From NCBI GenBank assembly GCA_945874125.1, contig CAMCFB010000007.1:1-39024 (forward strand): 39,024 bases of DNA, in the 5' to 3' direction. The translations under genes and the position numbers were made by a program. Below the pieces are notes generated by a model. That model saw nothing but the letters and a program-made list of their open reading frames with translations. It did no database searches and was not told where the DNA came from. Within the stretch, counting starts at the first letter, position 1. Each line of letters opens with the position of its first letter. This DNA is from Verrucomicrobia subdivision 6 bacterium. Lineage in GTDB: Bacteria; Verrucomicrobiota; Verrucomicrobiia; Methylacidiphilales; Verrucolacustridaceae. Shown here one piece after another: positions 1 to 7,715 of this stretch.

Positions 1-150
1 TGTCGGTTTCAGCTGCCCGTGGGGAAGGGGTCGGTTTCGCACAGTGCGGTGGTGAAGCTTTTGGAGCGGGTCACGCAAGCTGGGGTCGAGTTTGTGAAGA
101 CGGAAGGTCTTTACAACTTCGATGGAAAAGCCGGCTTTGCGAAGGGGTAA
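1..150 (+). CDS. C-terminal fragment, probable NADP-dependent isocitrate dehydrogenase
   Basis: The first 150 bases form an open frame with no start, ending in TAA at 148-150, so the gene enters from outside the window. Its last 49 residues end in a stretch reading FVKTEGLYNFDGKAGFAKG. This resembles the C-terminal extension of the longer bacterial NADP isocitrate dehydrogenases, which carry a similar 'KTE-LY-FDG-G' tail; that match is from memory of the family. The enzyme would convert isocitrate to 2-oxoglutarate in the TCA cycle. The catalytic domain is outside the window, so the call rests on the tail alone. The gene converges on the U32 gene with one base between the two stop codons. Confidence 0.5.
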   Translation, partial: CRFQLPVGKGSVSHSAVVKLLERVTQAGVEFVKTEGLYNFDGKAGFAKG

Positions 151-151
151 G

Positions 152-2644
152 TTAGCGGGCGAGAACGCCGAGTTGGTCGCGGGCACCGAGGGAGCGGGCG
201 AGGTGGCTGGGATCGGCGTGGCCGGCTAGGGCTTCGCGATACGAGCGGAGCAATCGGACGGCTTCTTCAGGAGATTCATCCAGCAGCTCCAGGCGGAAGT
301 GGCGCAGGCCTGTGGCAAGGAGTTGGGGCAGGTGAGAGGCGCCGGATTGGGGGCGAGAGTTAAACACGGTGTTGCGACAACCGACATCGGCTCGAATGGG
401 ATGAGATTCGCCGACGCGGTCACGGACGGCGATTCGGTGATGGTCGCAGGGACGGCCACAGGTGAGATGGTCTCTACCTTGGGATAGAAAAGCGGCGAAG
501 ACGCAGTGCTCCATATGAAACATCGGGATGTGCTGGTGAAGGGTGAGTTCAAACCAGTCTGACGGGGCGGAGCGGAGTAGTTCGAGGAGTTGAGTGATAT
601 CGAGGTCGTAGCTGGGGGTAAGGCGTTGCAATCCTTCGCGAATGAAGAGATCAGCGGAGAGGGCATTCGCCACGTTGAGGGAGAAGTCGCCGATCATGGG
701 GAGTTTGGCAGATCGGAAGTAGTCGAGAGCGCCAAGGTTGCGGATGAGGACTCCGTCGGGTTTTGCGTTCTCGATCAGGCGGAAAAATCCCGTCTCACCG
801 GCTTTCTGAATGCGTGGGGTGACCAGGTAGATGGGGAGCTTTGATTTATGGCGGATGGTTTCGACTGTGGGAGCGAAACGGCGGAGATCTTCAAAATCGA
901 GATAGAGGAGATCGGGATTTTCGGGGAGCAATGCTTCAGCTTGGGCTGGATCGCGGCACAGAACCGAAATCTTCGCCTCGGCTGCGTTATTTCGACATTC
1001 TGCAGAATGTCGAAATGTCTGCTTGGCGGTGATGGGTGCAAGAAGCTGCGGTAAAATCGGCCCGGCCGATTGTCCCACATTCCCAGGATTGTGGGATAAT
1101 AGAGCCGTGGCAGATAGGCGGGCGACTAGGTCGCGACGGAGGCGGTTGAGTTCAGAAACGGGCAAAATGACGGGTTGGGGAAGGTCGACCGACAGTTCGC
1201 CGAGATGAAACGGAGTTCCGCCCAGTCGACTTAACTGATCCCGGAGGGACTCAGGGGTCAGAGGTCGGTTCCGAGCCGCCTCAAGGGGGATGGTGGAGGA
1301 TAGGTTAACCTCTTGGTTTCCGGTCACTGCATGGATCTGAAGAGGTTGCCCAGCCTGACCGAATATCTTTAGATTCAGAGGAGTCGTTTCAGTTGGAGCT
1401 TCTTTGGATCGTTCCGCTTTCAACTGCTTTTCCAGCTGCGGATCTTTGGTTTTCCAGACCCGGTCGCCCGGGCGGGAGGTATGGGCGGGAAGAGATCCAT
1501 GGCGAAAGAGAAGTCGGTTCCTCTTCACCCCGAAGAGAAAACCGCCTGGCTCTTTTTCGGTGTCGGTTCCTCGGTCGATGACGACTCCGTCGCCCGGATG
1601 AAGTGGGGTGAGCATTTCCTCGACTTCGATCCAGTCGGGGCCCGTACGAGAAATCCGACCCGCGAGGGGGCCACGTTTTTTTCCGAAGCGAGCGTGAACG
1701 AGTTGTTGGTGATCGACGCCATGAAACCAACCAGAGAAAAGGCCTCGGCTAAAGGTCATCTCCAGACGATATCGGTCTTCGGCCGAAGCGGGTTTGGCTT
1801 GAGCCGCTACGGCCTGGTCGATGGCCTTGCGGTAGACCGAGGTGACGGCGGTGATGTAGTCGGGGGATTTGAGGCGCCCCTCAATCTTGAAAGAGTGCAG
1901 ACCGAGTTGGATGAGTTCGGGGATCTCGTCCACGGCGGCAAGATCTTGGGGGGATAAAAGATAGGCTCGGTCGCCGAGGTTTTTCGGTTCTCCATCGACT
2001 TCTAGGCCGTACGGGAGGCGACAGGCTTGGGCACACTCCCCGCGGTTGGCGCTTCGGCGACCGAGGACTTCACTGGTCAGACATTGGCCCGAGTAGGCGA
2101 CGCAGAGGGCTCCGTGGACAAAAACTTCTAAGGGAAGGCCCGAAGGTTCTGTGGGGGATGGGAATTTGGCCAGTTCGCGGAGGGAGAGTTCACGAGCAAG
2201 GACGGCGAGGGAGATGCCTTGGCGACGGGCAAAGGCGACGCCTTCGGGTGAGGTGAGGGTCATCTGGGTGGAAGCATGAATCTCCACTTGAGAGCAGACC
2301 TCCCGGGCCAATCGAACCAAGCCGAGATCCTGAACGATGATGGCATCCACCTTGGATTCCCCGACCCAGCGAAGGAGTCGTTCGGCTTCGACGAGTTCAG
2401 AGGGGAATATCAGTACATTGAGCGTGAGGTACCCACGACGACCACGGGCATGAAGGTAATCCATGACAAGGGGAAGATCGGCTTCAGTGAAATTTTCGGC
2501 TCGGAGACGGGCATTGAACGCGGGGAGTCCGAAATAGACAGCATCGGCCCCTGCAGTAACGGCGGCTTTGAGGCACTCCCAATCGCCTGCCGGGGCTAGG
2601 AGTTCAGGTTTATGTGGCGAGGCCATCCCCAAGGGTAGCCTCAT
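152..2644 (-). CDS. U32 family protein, RlhA-like (DUF3656 type)
   Basis: 830 residues. The N-terminus holds the U32 opening KPELLAPAGDWE, and the family signature EVFVHGALCVAYSGQC follows near residues 170-190, with further cysteines in NRGECAQAC. The middle and C-terminal parts match the layout of the longer, DUF3656-containing members. Characterised relatives (RlhA, TrhP, UbiU/V) are hydroxylases of rRNA, tRNA or ubiquinone that use an iron-sulfur cluster and prephenate or oxygen, rather than true proteases. RlhA, acting on 23S rRNA, is the closest in architecture, so an RNA hydroxylation role is inferred. The start is uncertain: the ATG at 2644 has no Shine-Dalgarno, and a second ATG lies at 2626. 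The linker around residues 510-555 is unusual because it is encoded by two 28-bp palindromes. Confidence 0.85.
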   Translation of the reverse strand: MRLPLGMASPHKPELLAPAGDWECLKAAVTAGADAVYFGLPAFNARLRAENFTEADLPLVMDYLHARGRRGYLTLNVLIFPSELVEAERLLRWVGESKVDAIIVQDLGLVRLAREVCSQVEIHASTQMTLTSPEGVAFARRQGISLAVLARELSLRELAKFPSPTEPSGLPLEVFVHGALCVAYSGQCLTSEVLGRRSANRGECAQACRLPYGLEVDGEPKNLGDRAYLLSPQDLAAVDEIPELIQLGLHSFKIEGRLKSPDYITAVTSVYRKAIDQAVAAQAKPASAEDRYRLEMTFSRGLFSGWFHGVDHQQLVHARFGKKRGPLAGRISRTGPDWIEVEEMLTPLHPGDGVVIDRGTDTEKEPGGFLFGVKRNRLLFRHGSLPAHTSRPGDRVWKTKDPQLEKQLKAERSKEAPTETTPLNLKIFGQAGQPLQIHAVTGNQEVNLSSTIPLEAARNRPLTPESLRDQLSRLGGTPFHLGELSVDLPQPVILPVSELNRLRRDLVARLSATALLSHNPGNVGQSAGPILPQLLAPITAKQTFRHSAECRNNAAEAKISVLCRDPAQAEALLPENPDLLYLDFEDLRRFAPTVETIRHKSKLPIYLVTPRIQKAGETGFFRLIENAKPDGVLIRNLGALDYFRSAKLPMIGDFSLNVANALSADLFIREGLQRLTPSYDLDITQLLELLRSAPSDWFELTLHQHIPMFHMEHCVFAAFLSQGRDHLTCGRPCDHHRIAVRDRVGESHPIRADVGCRNTVFNSRPQSGASHLPQLLATGLRHFRLELLDESPEEAVRLLRSYREALAGHADPSHLARSLGARDQLGVLAR
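989..1016. repeat. Perfect 28-bp palindrome inside the U32 gene
   Basis: Positions 989-1002 are the exact reverse complement of 1003-1016, giving a perfect palindrome centred on CTGCAG. The half-site contains CGACATTC. It lies in frame in the U32 gene and is translated as TFRHSAECRN in a linker that is not part of the catalytic signature. It shares its ACATTC core and its 28-bp length with the second palindrome 55 bases away. Confidence 0.9.
1071..1098. repeat. Imperfect 28-bp palindrome inside the U32 gene
   Basis: TCCCACA (1073-1079) pairs with TGTGGGA (1090-1096). Inner TCC/GGA pairs and outer G-T and T-A pairs extend the hairpin to 28 bp with one central mismatch. The ACATTC core sits in the same register as in the palindrome at 989-1016. 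It encodes SHNPGNVG in the same linker. Confidence 0.75.
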
Positions 2645-2670
2645 TAGGGAGGGGAAACGAGCGGAGAGGT

Positions 2671-2696
2671 CTTAGTCGAGGAGCCTTAGTCGAGGA
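2671..2696. repeat. 14-bp-period tandem duplication at the carbonic anhydrase stop codon
   Basis: CTTAGTCGAGGA occurs at 2671-2682 and again at 2685-2696. The second copy contains the last codons and stop of the carbonic anhydrase gene, read on the minus strand. The first copy lies just downstream, so it looks like a recent slippage duplication of the gene's end. Confidence 0.8.
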
Positions 2697-3342
2697 AACG
2701 GACCTTGCCAGTTTCCACGTCGTAGACGGCACCCATCACCTGCAACTTGCCGTCGGCCTTGGCTTTTTGTAAGAGTTCGCTGTTCTGGATGACCTCGATC
2801 ATTTGATAACGGGTCAGGGCTTCCACGGCGTGGTTGAGTTGGCCCTCTTTGGATAAGTCACTGTGTTCCTGGTGAATTTTCTTAATGCCGGGTTGGAGGG
2901 CTTTGGTTAAGAGGGAGATATTTCCTGGGACGGGTTTGCCCTCGAGAGTGGCCGTGACGGCACCGCATTTGGTGTGGCCGAGAACCAGAATGGTGTGAAC
3001 TCCCAAGGCGGCGACCCCGTATTCGAAGGTGGCATTGACTTCAGGAGTATCGAATCCTCCGGCATTTCGACAGACAAAAAGGTCGCCGACGCCCATGTCA
3101 AAAATCAGTTCGGCGGGGGTGCGGGAGTCAGAGCAGGTGAGGACGGCGACGGAAGGGGCTTGGCCGAGGGCACCCGTTTTGGCGACATTGCCTTTTTGCC
3201 AAGCGTGAGCGATCGCTTTGCCTTCGGCAAAGCGCTGATTTCCTTTTTCAAGAGTGGCTTGAGCGCCTTCCATTTTAATTTCCGACCAAGAAAGGGAGGC
3301 GGATGACAGGACGGTTAGGGTGAGGAGGAGTAACTTTTTCAT
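2686..3342 (-). CDS. Secreted beta-class carbonic anhydrase
   Basis: 218 residues. The first 20 (MKKLLLLTLTVLSSASLSWS) form a Sec signal peptide, so the enzyme should act in the periplasm. The zinc site of the beta class is complete: Cys70 and the Asp72-Arg74 dyad in CSDSRTP, then His123 and Cys126 in LGHTKCGAV. It interconverts CO2 and bicarbonate. The ATG start at 3342 is fixed by the signal peptide. A TATTAT hexamer on the minus strand at 3366-3371 could be its -10 box. The gene diverges from lipA with a 76-base gap. The 3' end is duplicated in the adjoining intergenic bases. Confidence 0.93.
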   Translation of the reverse strand: MKKLLLLTLTVLSSASLSWSEIKMEGAQATLEKGNQRFAEGKAIAHAWQKGNVAKTGALGQAPSVAVLTCSDSRTPAELIFDMGVGDLFVCRNAGGFDTPEVNATFEYGVAALGVHTILVLGHTKCGAVTATLEGKPVPGNISLLTKALQPGIKKIHQEHSDLSKEGQLNHAVEALTRYQMIEVIQNSELLQKAKADGKLQVMGAVYDVETGKVRFLD

Positions 3343-3418
3343 GGCCTACTGGTAACGCCCAGGATTCATAATAGCAAGAGGGACTGGTCGCAGGGTGTAG
3401 TTTTGCTAAGGTATTCGG

Positions 3419-4291
3419 ATGGAGCGCAAACCCCCCTGGTTGAGGGCCAAGATTCCCAGTGGTCCGGGCTACACCAAAGTTAAAGATCTGGTGAAGGAGA
3501 ATCGGCTACATACGGTGTGCGAAAGTGCGCACTGCCCTAATCTGGGAGAGTGTTGGAGTCGGGGAACAGCCACGATCATGATTTTGGGGGAGACTTGCAC
3601 GAGGAGTTGTCGCTTTTGTGCGATTGCCACGGGCAAGCCGGGGGAGGTGGATTTTGGAGAACCGGCGCGTGTGGCGGATGCGGTCAGGATCATGGGGTTA
3701 AAGCACGCGGTGATCACCTCGGTGGCGCGGGATGATTTGCCCGACGGGGGAGCGGATATTTGGGCAAGAACCGTGCGAGCGGTGAAGCATGTGAATCCTG
3801 AGACCCATATCGAAGTTTTGATTCCTGATTTCAAGGGGCAGGAGGAGCCCTTGAATGCGGTGCTGGATGCGGATCCTGATATTTTGAATCACAATATGGA
3901 GACGGTGCGGCGCTTGCAGAAGCCGGTTCGGGTGCAGGCGCAGTATGAGCGGAGTCTGGAGGTGTTGCGTCGAGCCAAGGCGAGGGGTTTTGTGACAAAA
4001 ACTGGGTTGATGCTGGGGATTGGAGAGAAAGAGGAGGAGATCGAGGAAACTTTGGGGGATCTGGCCGCGGAAAAAGTGGATATTTTGACGTTGGGGCAGT
4101 ATCTGAGGCCGACGCAGAAGCATCTGCCGATCGACCGGTGGGTGACGCCGGACGAGTTTGCGACGTGGAAAGAGAGGGCTTTAGTCTTGGGCTTTGGAGT
4201 ATGTGAAAGCGGACCGATGGTGCGCAGCTCGTATCACGCGGAGGAGCAGTCGGCTAAGTATACGGGGGTGACCTCCTTGCATCACACTTAG
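3419..4291 (+). CDS. lipA: Lipoyl synthase
   Basis: 290 residues, the usual length. LipA is a radical-SAM enzyme that inserts two sulfurs into protein-bound octanoyl groups to make lipoate for the 2-oxoacid dehydrogenase and glycine cleavage complexes. The auxiliary cluster cysteines are Cys34, Cys39 and Cys45 (CESAHCPNLGEC). The radical-SAM cluster is Cys60, Cys64 and Cys67 (CTRSCRFC). The C-terminal RSSY motif (269-272) supplies the serine ligand of the auxiliary cluster. There is no Shine-Dalgarno before the ATG; a TAAGGT hexamer lies six bases upstream, consistent with a leaderless mRNA. A LipM-like octanoyltransferase at 37.5-38.2 kb could supply its substrate. Confidence 0.97.
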   Translation: MERKPPWLRAKIPSGPGYTKVKDLVKENRLHTVCESAHCPNLGECWSRGTATIMILGETCTRSCRFCAIATGKPGEVDFGEPARVADAVRIMGLKHAVITSVARDDLPDGGADIWARTVRAVKHVNPETHIEVLIPDFKGQEEPLNAVLDADPDILNHNMETVRRLQKPVRVQAQYERSLEVLRRAKARGFVTKTGLMLGIGEKEEEIEETLGDLAAEKVDILTLGQYLRPTQKHLPIDRWVTPDEFATWKERALVLGFGVCESGPMVRSSYHAEEQSAKYTGVTSLHHT

Positions 4292-4362
4292 GAAAAGAGC
4301 GTCGACCTGCTTCCCCAAGGCTGAAAAACCCACTTGCATCATATTGATGGGCAATGATTTAT

Positions 4363-4379
4363 ATGGGGTCTGGCCCCAT
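4363..4379. repeat. Short intergenic hairpin ATGGGG-N5-CCCCAT
   Basis: ATGGGG (4363-4368) and CCCCAT (4374-4379) form a perfect 6-bp stem around TCTGG. It sits in the 174-base space between the convergent lipA and YdbH-like genes. The form resembles short extragenic palindromes built on GGGGTC..GACCCC. It may also act as a transcription end for either gene, but no T-run follows it. The rest of the space (4292-4465) shows no gene. Confidence 0.55.
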
Positions 4380-4465
4380 GTAAGATGTTGTAGTTCAGTG
4401 GTTTATGAGGGGGATTTTTGAGGTTTAGCGGGGATTAAGCGGATTTTTGGGTAGATCTTTCGAGT

Positions 4466-5986
4466 TTAGCGAATGTTGATGTCGATATCGCGGAGGCCTT
4501 CGGGGCCACGAAGGTTGAGGGTGAGGCGACCTCCTGGTGGTTGGTAAACGGCTCGAATTTCCCCCTCGGCGAAACCGTAGTTGCGAATGACTTCGAGAGC
4601 CGCGCGAGCCGAGCCTTGTTTGATCCAGTTCCAGTCTTTAGGGATTCGATCCTGAGCGGCTTGTAGGGCGGGTAGCTGGAGTCGGCCTCCCTCCCGAAAT
4701 GAGATCGTGCCATAGCCGCCCCGGATATTTTTTCCCTGAGCATTGACGCTAACCAGGGCGTCGACTTTGGATTGAAGCTGGAAGGAACCCGGGGTGAAGG
4801 CGTCGGTAATGACCCGGCTTTCCATTTTTGAGGTGGAGGACCAAGCGGACCAAGGGAGATCGGAAAGAAATTCGAGAGAAAAACCTCCATCGAGAGAGCC
4901 GCCGCCGAGCAAGGCACTGGCCCGACCGTAGATGCCCTGAGGGTTGACGGTGACGGCAATGGAAAGATTCTCGGCGGTGAGTTTGCGGAAGGTGATCTGA
5001 TCGGCGAAGAGCGTAGGGACCACATTTTTGGCACGTTTTCCTTGGGAATCTTGCCCAAGGCTGAAGTAGAGGTTGCCCCGAAGGTTGAGGACGGAGAGAT
5101 CGTAGTCGGGATATATGAGGTCGGAGGGTGGAATGGTGAAGCGGGTGGAGAGTTGAAGTTGAGTGAAGTCGCGGAGCTCTAAATTCCGCTGCTCGGCGGC
5201 AAAGTGAACGGGGAGGGGAAGGACGGGTTGGCCGTAAATGGAGACGGCCAGTTCGCCGTCGGTCAGGCTGAAATAGCCGATTTCGTAAGGGGTGGAGGAG
5301 GGTTGGGGATCGGATTTTTTTTCTTGGATACGATCGACAAAGGCAAAGAGGTCATCGCCCAAATAAATTGTAGGACGAGAAATGATGAGGGAGCGGATGT
5401 GATGTTGGAGAAGTTCGTTCCAAGTGAAGACTATATCGATTTTGGGAAAGGCGAGAACAGGAGCGAGGGGATCGTTGGGGGAGTAAAAGATCAGGCGCTC
5501 AATGGTGGCACTTTGCACGGCAGGGGAGTCCGATTTCGGGGACGGGCCAAAGTGAACGTCGGTAAAAAGCAGGGGGGTGGTGTCTCCTAGACGCAAAGGA
5601 GTGGTGGGAATGCCTGGACCAAGATTATCCAGTTGCAGGGTGGAGTCGGCGACGAGGAGGCGGTGGATGTGAAGGGGGAGACTTTTGCCGGTACTTTTGG
5701 GATTTTCGAGACGACTGAGCCAGCCCTCGGCTCCGTAAAGACGGACCTCGGCGAGGTGTCCACGCAAGAGGGTGGGGTCGAAGCGGATAGTGGCGGCTTT
5801 GATGCGCAAGGCGGATCCGTGTTGAATGCCGCGAATTTCCAGCTCCCCGATTCCGCGCCAACTGGCGGAGGAAAACGAGGTGGGGAAATTGGCGACAAAG
5901 AGCAGAAGGTGAAGGGGAATGGAGGGTAGGGCCAAAGCGAGAGTGGCCAGAGCCGTGGTGAAGATGAGGATAGAACGACGGGTCAC
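4466..5986 (-). CDS. YdbH-like AsmA-family intermembrane protein
   Basis: 506 residues from a GTG start at 5986. An N-terminal membrane anchor (about residues 5-33) is followed by a long beta-rich region with repeated phrases such as LEIRGIQHG, IKAATIRFDP and VADSTLQLDNLG. These are typical of AsmA/TamB/YdbH bridge proteins. The last 110 residues (FREGGRLQLP, GRLTLNLRGPEG) resemble the C-terminal part of YdbH. In E. coli, YdbH with the lipoprotein YnbE spans the periplasm and supports phospholipid transport to the outer membrane. The neighbouring divergent gene looks like a YnbE-YdbL fusion, which is the main support for this assignment. It is shorter than E. coli YdbH (about 880 residues). 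TAAAGT lies six bases before the GTG. Confidence 0.65.
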   Translation of the reverse strand: MTRRSILIFTTALATLALALPSIPLHLLLFVANFPTSFSSASWRGIGELEIRGIQHGSALRIKAATIRFDPTLLRGHLAEVRLYGAEGWLSRLENPKSTGKSLPLHIHRLLVADSTLQLDNLGPGIPTTPLRLGDTTPLLFTDVHFGPSPKSDSPAVQSATIERLIFYSPNDPLAPVLAFPKIDIVFTWNELLQHHIRSLIISRPTIYLGDDLFAFVDRIQEKKSDPQPSSTPYEIGYFSLTDGELAVSIYGQPVLPLPVHFAAEQRNLELRDFTQLQLSTRFTIPPSDLIYPDYDLSVLNLRGNLYFSLGQDSQGKRAKNVVPTLFADQITFRKLTAENLSIAVTVNPQGIYGRASALLGGGSLDGGFSLEFLSDLPWSAWSSTSKMESRVITDAFTPGSFQLQSKVDALVSVNAQGKNIRGGYGTISFREGGRLQLPALQAAQDRIPKDWNWIKQGSARAALEVIRNYGFAEGEIRAVYQPPGGRLTLNLRGPEGLRDIDINIR

Positions 5987-6036
5987 GGGGGAACTTTATG
6001 GCGAGAAAGATCGGTGGACGAGAGATTCGTTGTGGA

Positions 6037-6065
6037 TTGAGGACGGCGAAAGATGAGATTACTAT
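6037..6065 (+). promoter_or_regulatory. Promoter of the YnbE-YdbL-like gene
   Basis: TTGAGG (6037-6042), a 17-base spacer and TACTAT (6060-6065) form a good sigma70-type promoter. Only six bases separate the -10 box from the ATG at 6072, so the transcript would start at or within a base or two of the start codon. No Shine-Dalgarno can fit. Confidence 0.55.
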
Positions 6066-6071
6066 TCGCCT

Positions 6072-6536
6072 ATGCGAAACGCATCGATCTTAGGTTTGGT
6101 ATTTTGCCTAGTTGGGTGCGCCACCGTCCAGTTGGACACCCCTGAGCCGCTGCAGGTGGATATTCATATGAAAGTGGATGTGGAGCAAAAGGGCGGGGCC
6201 CAAGCCAAGAGCGGGGAGGGAAGTTTATCGATCGCGGAGGAGAGGCGAATGTTGTCCCATCAGGTACAAATTTTGAAAAACGACCATCGCGTGGGCGAGG
6301 CAGCGGATGGCACCTTGATTTTGAAAGAGCTTCCGAAAGACGAGGCCTATGCGGATTACGCGAAAACCGTTGTGGTGAAAGAGAACGGAGCACGGGCGAA
6401 AATGTTTGAGGAGAAGGCAAGGCTGGAGGGGAAAAGTCAGGCGGAGTATGCGAGGGAATTTGCGCAACGGGCGCGGGAATCAAGTTATCCCGGGGAGTGG
6501 ATTCAGGAGGAGAGCGGGAAGTGGAGAAAGAAGTAG
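6072..6536 (+). CDS. Lipoprotein resembling a YnbE-YdbL (DUF1318) fusion
   Basis: 154 residues. A lipoprotein signal ends at the lipobox LVGC with Cys16. Residues 16-40 (CATVQLDTPEPLQVDIHMKV) match the pattern of E. coli YnbE, a small outer-membrane lipoprotein whose mature start reads 'C-P-EV-AP-EPI-INM-VKIEHE'. Residues from about 70 to 154 match YdbL/DUF1318: RVGEAADG, then a charged helical stretch, then the ending PGEWIQEESGKWRKK, close to YdbL's PGEYVQ-NGKWVRK. In E. coli ynbE and ydbL are separate genes beside ydbH, and YdbL is periplasmic. Here both parts appear in one lipoprotein, next to and divergent from a YdbH-like gene. The comparison is from memory, not an alignment. Confidence 0.7.
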   Translation: MRNASILGLVFCLVGCATVQLDTPEPLQVDIHMKVDVEQKGGAQAKSGEGSLSIAEERRMLSHQVQILKNDHRVGEAADGTLILKELPKDEAYADYAKTVVVKENGARAKMFEEKARLEGKSQAEYAREFAQRARESSYPGEWIQEESGKWRKK

Positions 6537-6559
6537 TGGTTTTTGGGAGGTAAGATTGG

Positions 6560-6916
6560 ATGAAGTTGGAGGAGAAGGATTTGGTGGAGGAGTTTTCGCG
6601 CTCGGGGGGTCGGGGAGGCCAGAACGTGCAAAAAGTGGAAACGAAAGTGGTATTGCGGCATCGACCGACTGGGGTGGTCGTCGTGGCGCAGGAGGAGCGG
6701 TTTCGGGAGGCGAACCGGATTCGGGCCAGAAAAAGGATGGTGGCGGCTTTGTTGGAGCGAGAGCGGAAAATCCGGTTGGCGAGGGCGGCGGAAAAGTCGA
6801 AAGAGCGGAGTCGGAGGGCGAAGCGGAGTTGGGGAGCGACCCGGGAGCTAGTGGAGGGCAAAAGGCGGCGGGCTAAAGTTAAGGCTGGTCGGGGCAAGTG
6901 GCGGGAGGATGGGTGA
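6560..6916 (+). CDS. GGQ-domain release-factor-like protein
   Basis: 118 residues. The class I release factor domain is recognisable by SGGRGGQNVQKVETKV, with the GGQ at residues 19-21 that triggers hydrolysis of peptidyl-tRNA in the ribosome. A basic tail (RSRRAKRSWG to the end) would bind rRNA. There are no codon-recognition domains, so the protein belongs with ArfB/ICT1 and MTRFR-type rescue factors rather than RF1 or RF2. A role in rescuing stalled ribosomes is inferred. GGGAGGT (6546-6552) is a clear Shine-Dalgarno for the ATG at 6560. The stop codon overlaps the GTG start of the next gene. Confidence 0.85.
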   Translation: MKLEEKDLVEEFSRSGGRGGQNVQKVETKVVLRHRPTGVVVVAQEERFREANRIRARKRMVAALLERERKIRLARAAEKSKERSRRAKRSWGATRELVEGKRRRAKVKAGRGKWREDG

Positions 6917-7221
6917 GCGCTTGGGTGTATGTGTTGCGTTGTCGGGATGGGTCGCTGTACACGGGTTGGACAAATCAGTTGGAAAAGAGAGTCAAAACCC
7001 ACCAAGCGGGGAAAGGAGGAAAGTATACCCGAAGTCGGCTGCCGGTCCGTTTGGTCGGAGCTTGGCGCAAAAGAACACGGAGAGAGGCGATGCGGGAAGA
7101 GGTTCTTTTCAAGCAGTGCACTCGATTGGAAAAGCTAAAGAAGTTGAGGAAGTGTTTTCGAGCGAAAACCCCCGCTCGTGTCCGGTCACAAGCGAGAGTC
7201 TCGGTTCGACTAGGCACCTGA
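6913..7221 (+). CDS. GIY-YIG nuclease-domain protein (UPF0213-like)
   Basis: About 102 residues. The core VYVLRCRDGSLYTGWTNQ is the start of a GIY-YIG fold, with VYV and YTG in place of the canonical GIY and YIG. It is followed by the conserved basic helix (LEKRVKTHQAGKGGKYT) and a glutamate in MREEVLFKQ. This is the small YhbQ-like family of putative structure-specific nucleases. I prefer the GTG at 6913 because it overlaps the preceding TGA as GTGA and follows GGGAGG (6903-6908). A GTG at 6898 would add five residues. The 3' end overlaps the convergent EF-hand gene by 12 bases. Confidence 0.82.
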   Translation: MSAWVYVLRCRDGSLYTGWTNQLEKRVKTHQAGKGGKYTRSRLPVRLVGAWRKRTRREAMREEVLFKQCTRLEKLKKLRKCFRAKTPARVRSQARVSVRLGT

Positions 7222-7635
7222 TTTCTTGTTTGCCTGGCCGGATGGCTGGGAGTTGCGCGCTGCCTTGGCGGCTTTTTTCTCCTCGGGATTGAGTCGGCCA
7301 TCGCCGTCTTGATCGAATTTTGAGATGGCCTCCTTCTTGCGGTTGGCCAGATCGGCTTTGCGTGCGGCTTTTTCCGATTCGCTTAATTTGCCGTCCTGAT
7401 CGGTGTCATACTTTCCGTGGAGCCTTTGAAAGAGCTCCTGGCGGGATTGGTCGGCGGCCTTTTGCTCATCCGGATCGATCTGCCCGTTTTGGTTGGCGTC
7501 GAACCGCTTGAGCATTTTCGCTTTTTTATCGTCATCCGTGCACGCTTGGGCAAGGAGGCGATGGGTGGGGTGAATCAGGGTGAAGGCGAGCAGGCCGAGG
7601 GCGAGCGCGCCACGATAGGTGAGTTGTGTATTCAT
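7210..7635 (-). CDS. Secreted protein with three EF-hand motifs
   Basis: 141 residues. Residues 1-31 look like a signal peptide ending near LLAQA. Three canonical EF-hand calcium loops follow: DANQNGQIDPDE (46-57), DTDQDGKLSESE (77-88) and DQDGDGRLNPEE (108-119). All have Asp at position 1 and Glu at position 12, so calcium binding is expected. The rest is Lys/Ala/Glu-rich helix and a polar tail. Such proteins are common in Planctomycetes and Verrucomicrobia, but their function is not known. It has its own ATG and no obvious operon partner. Confidence 0.85.
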   Translation of the reverse strand: MNTQLTYRGALALGLLAFTLIHPTHRLLAQACTDDDKKAKMLKRFDANQNGQIDPDEQKAADQSRQELFQRLHGKYDTDQDGKLSESEKAARKADLANRKKEAISKFDQDGDGRLNPEEKKAAKAARNSQPSGQANKKSGA

Positions 7636-7715
7636 AGAGGATTAAACTGCGGAAAACGCGAAAGGGTTCGGTAAATTTTTTGATGCCTTGAAAAAAGCCA
7701 TAACGTGTTGTCTCG

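Noticed and set aside
6070-7005. A 311-codon minus-strand frame
   Set aside because: It covers three plus-strand genes with clear motifs; its composition (Pro, Arg, Ser) is typical of an antisense frame.
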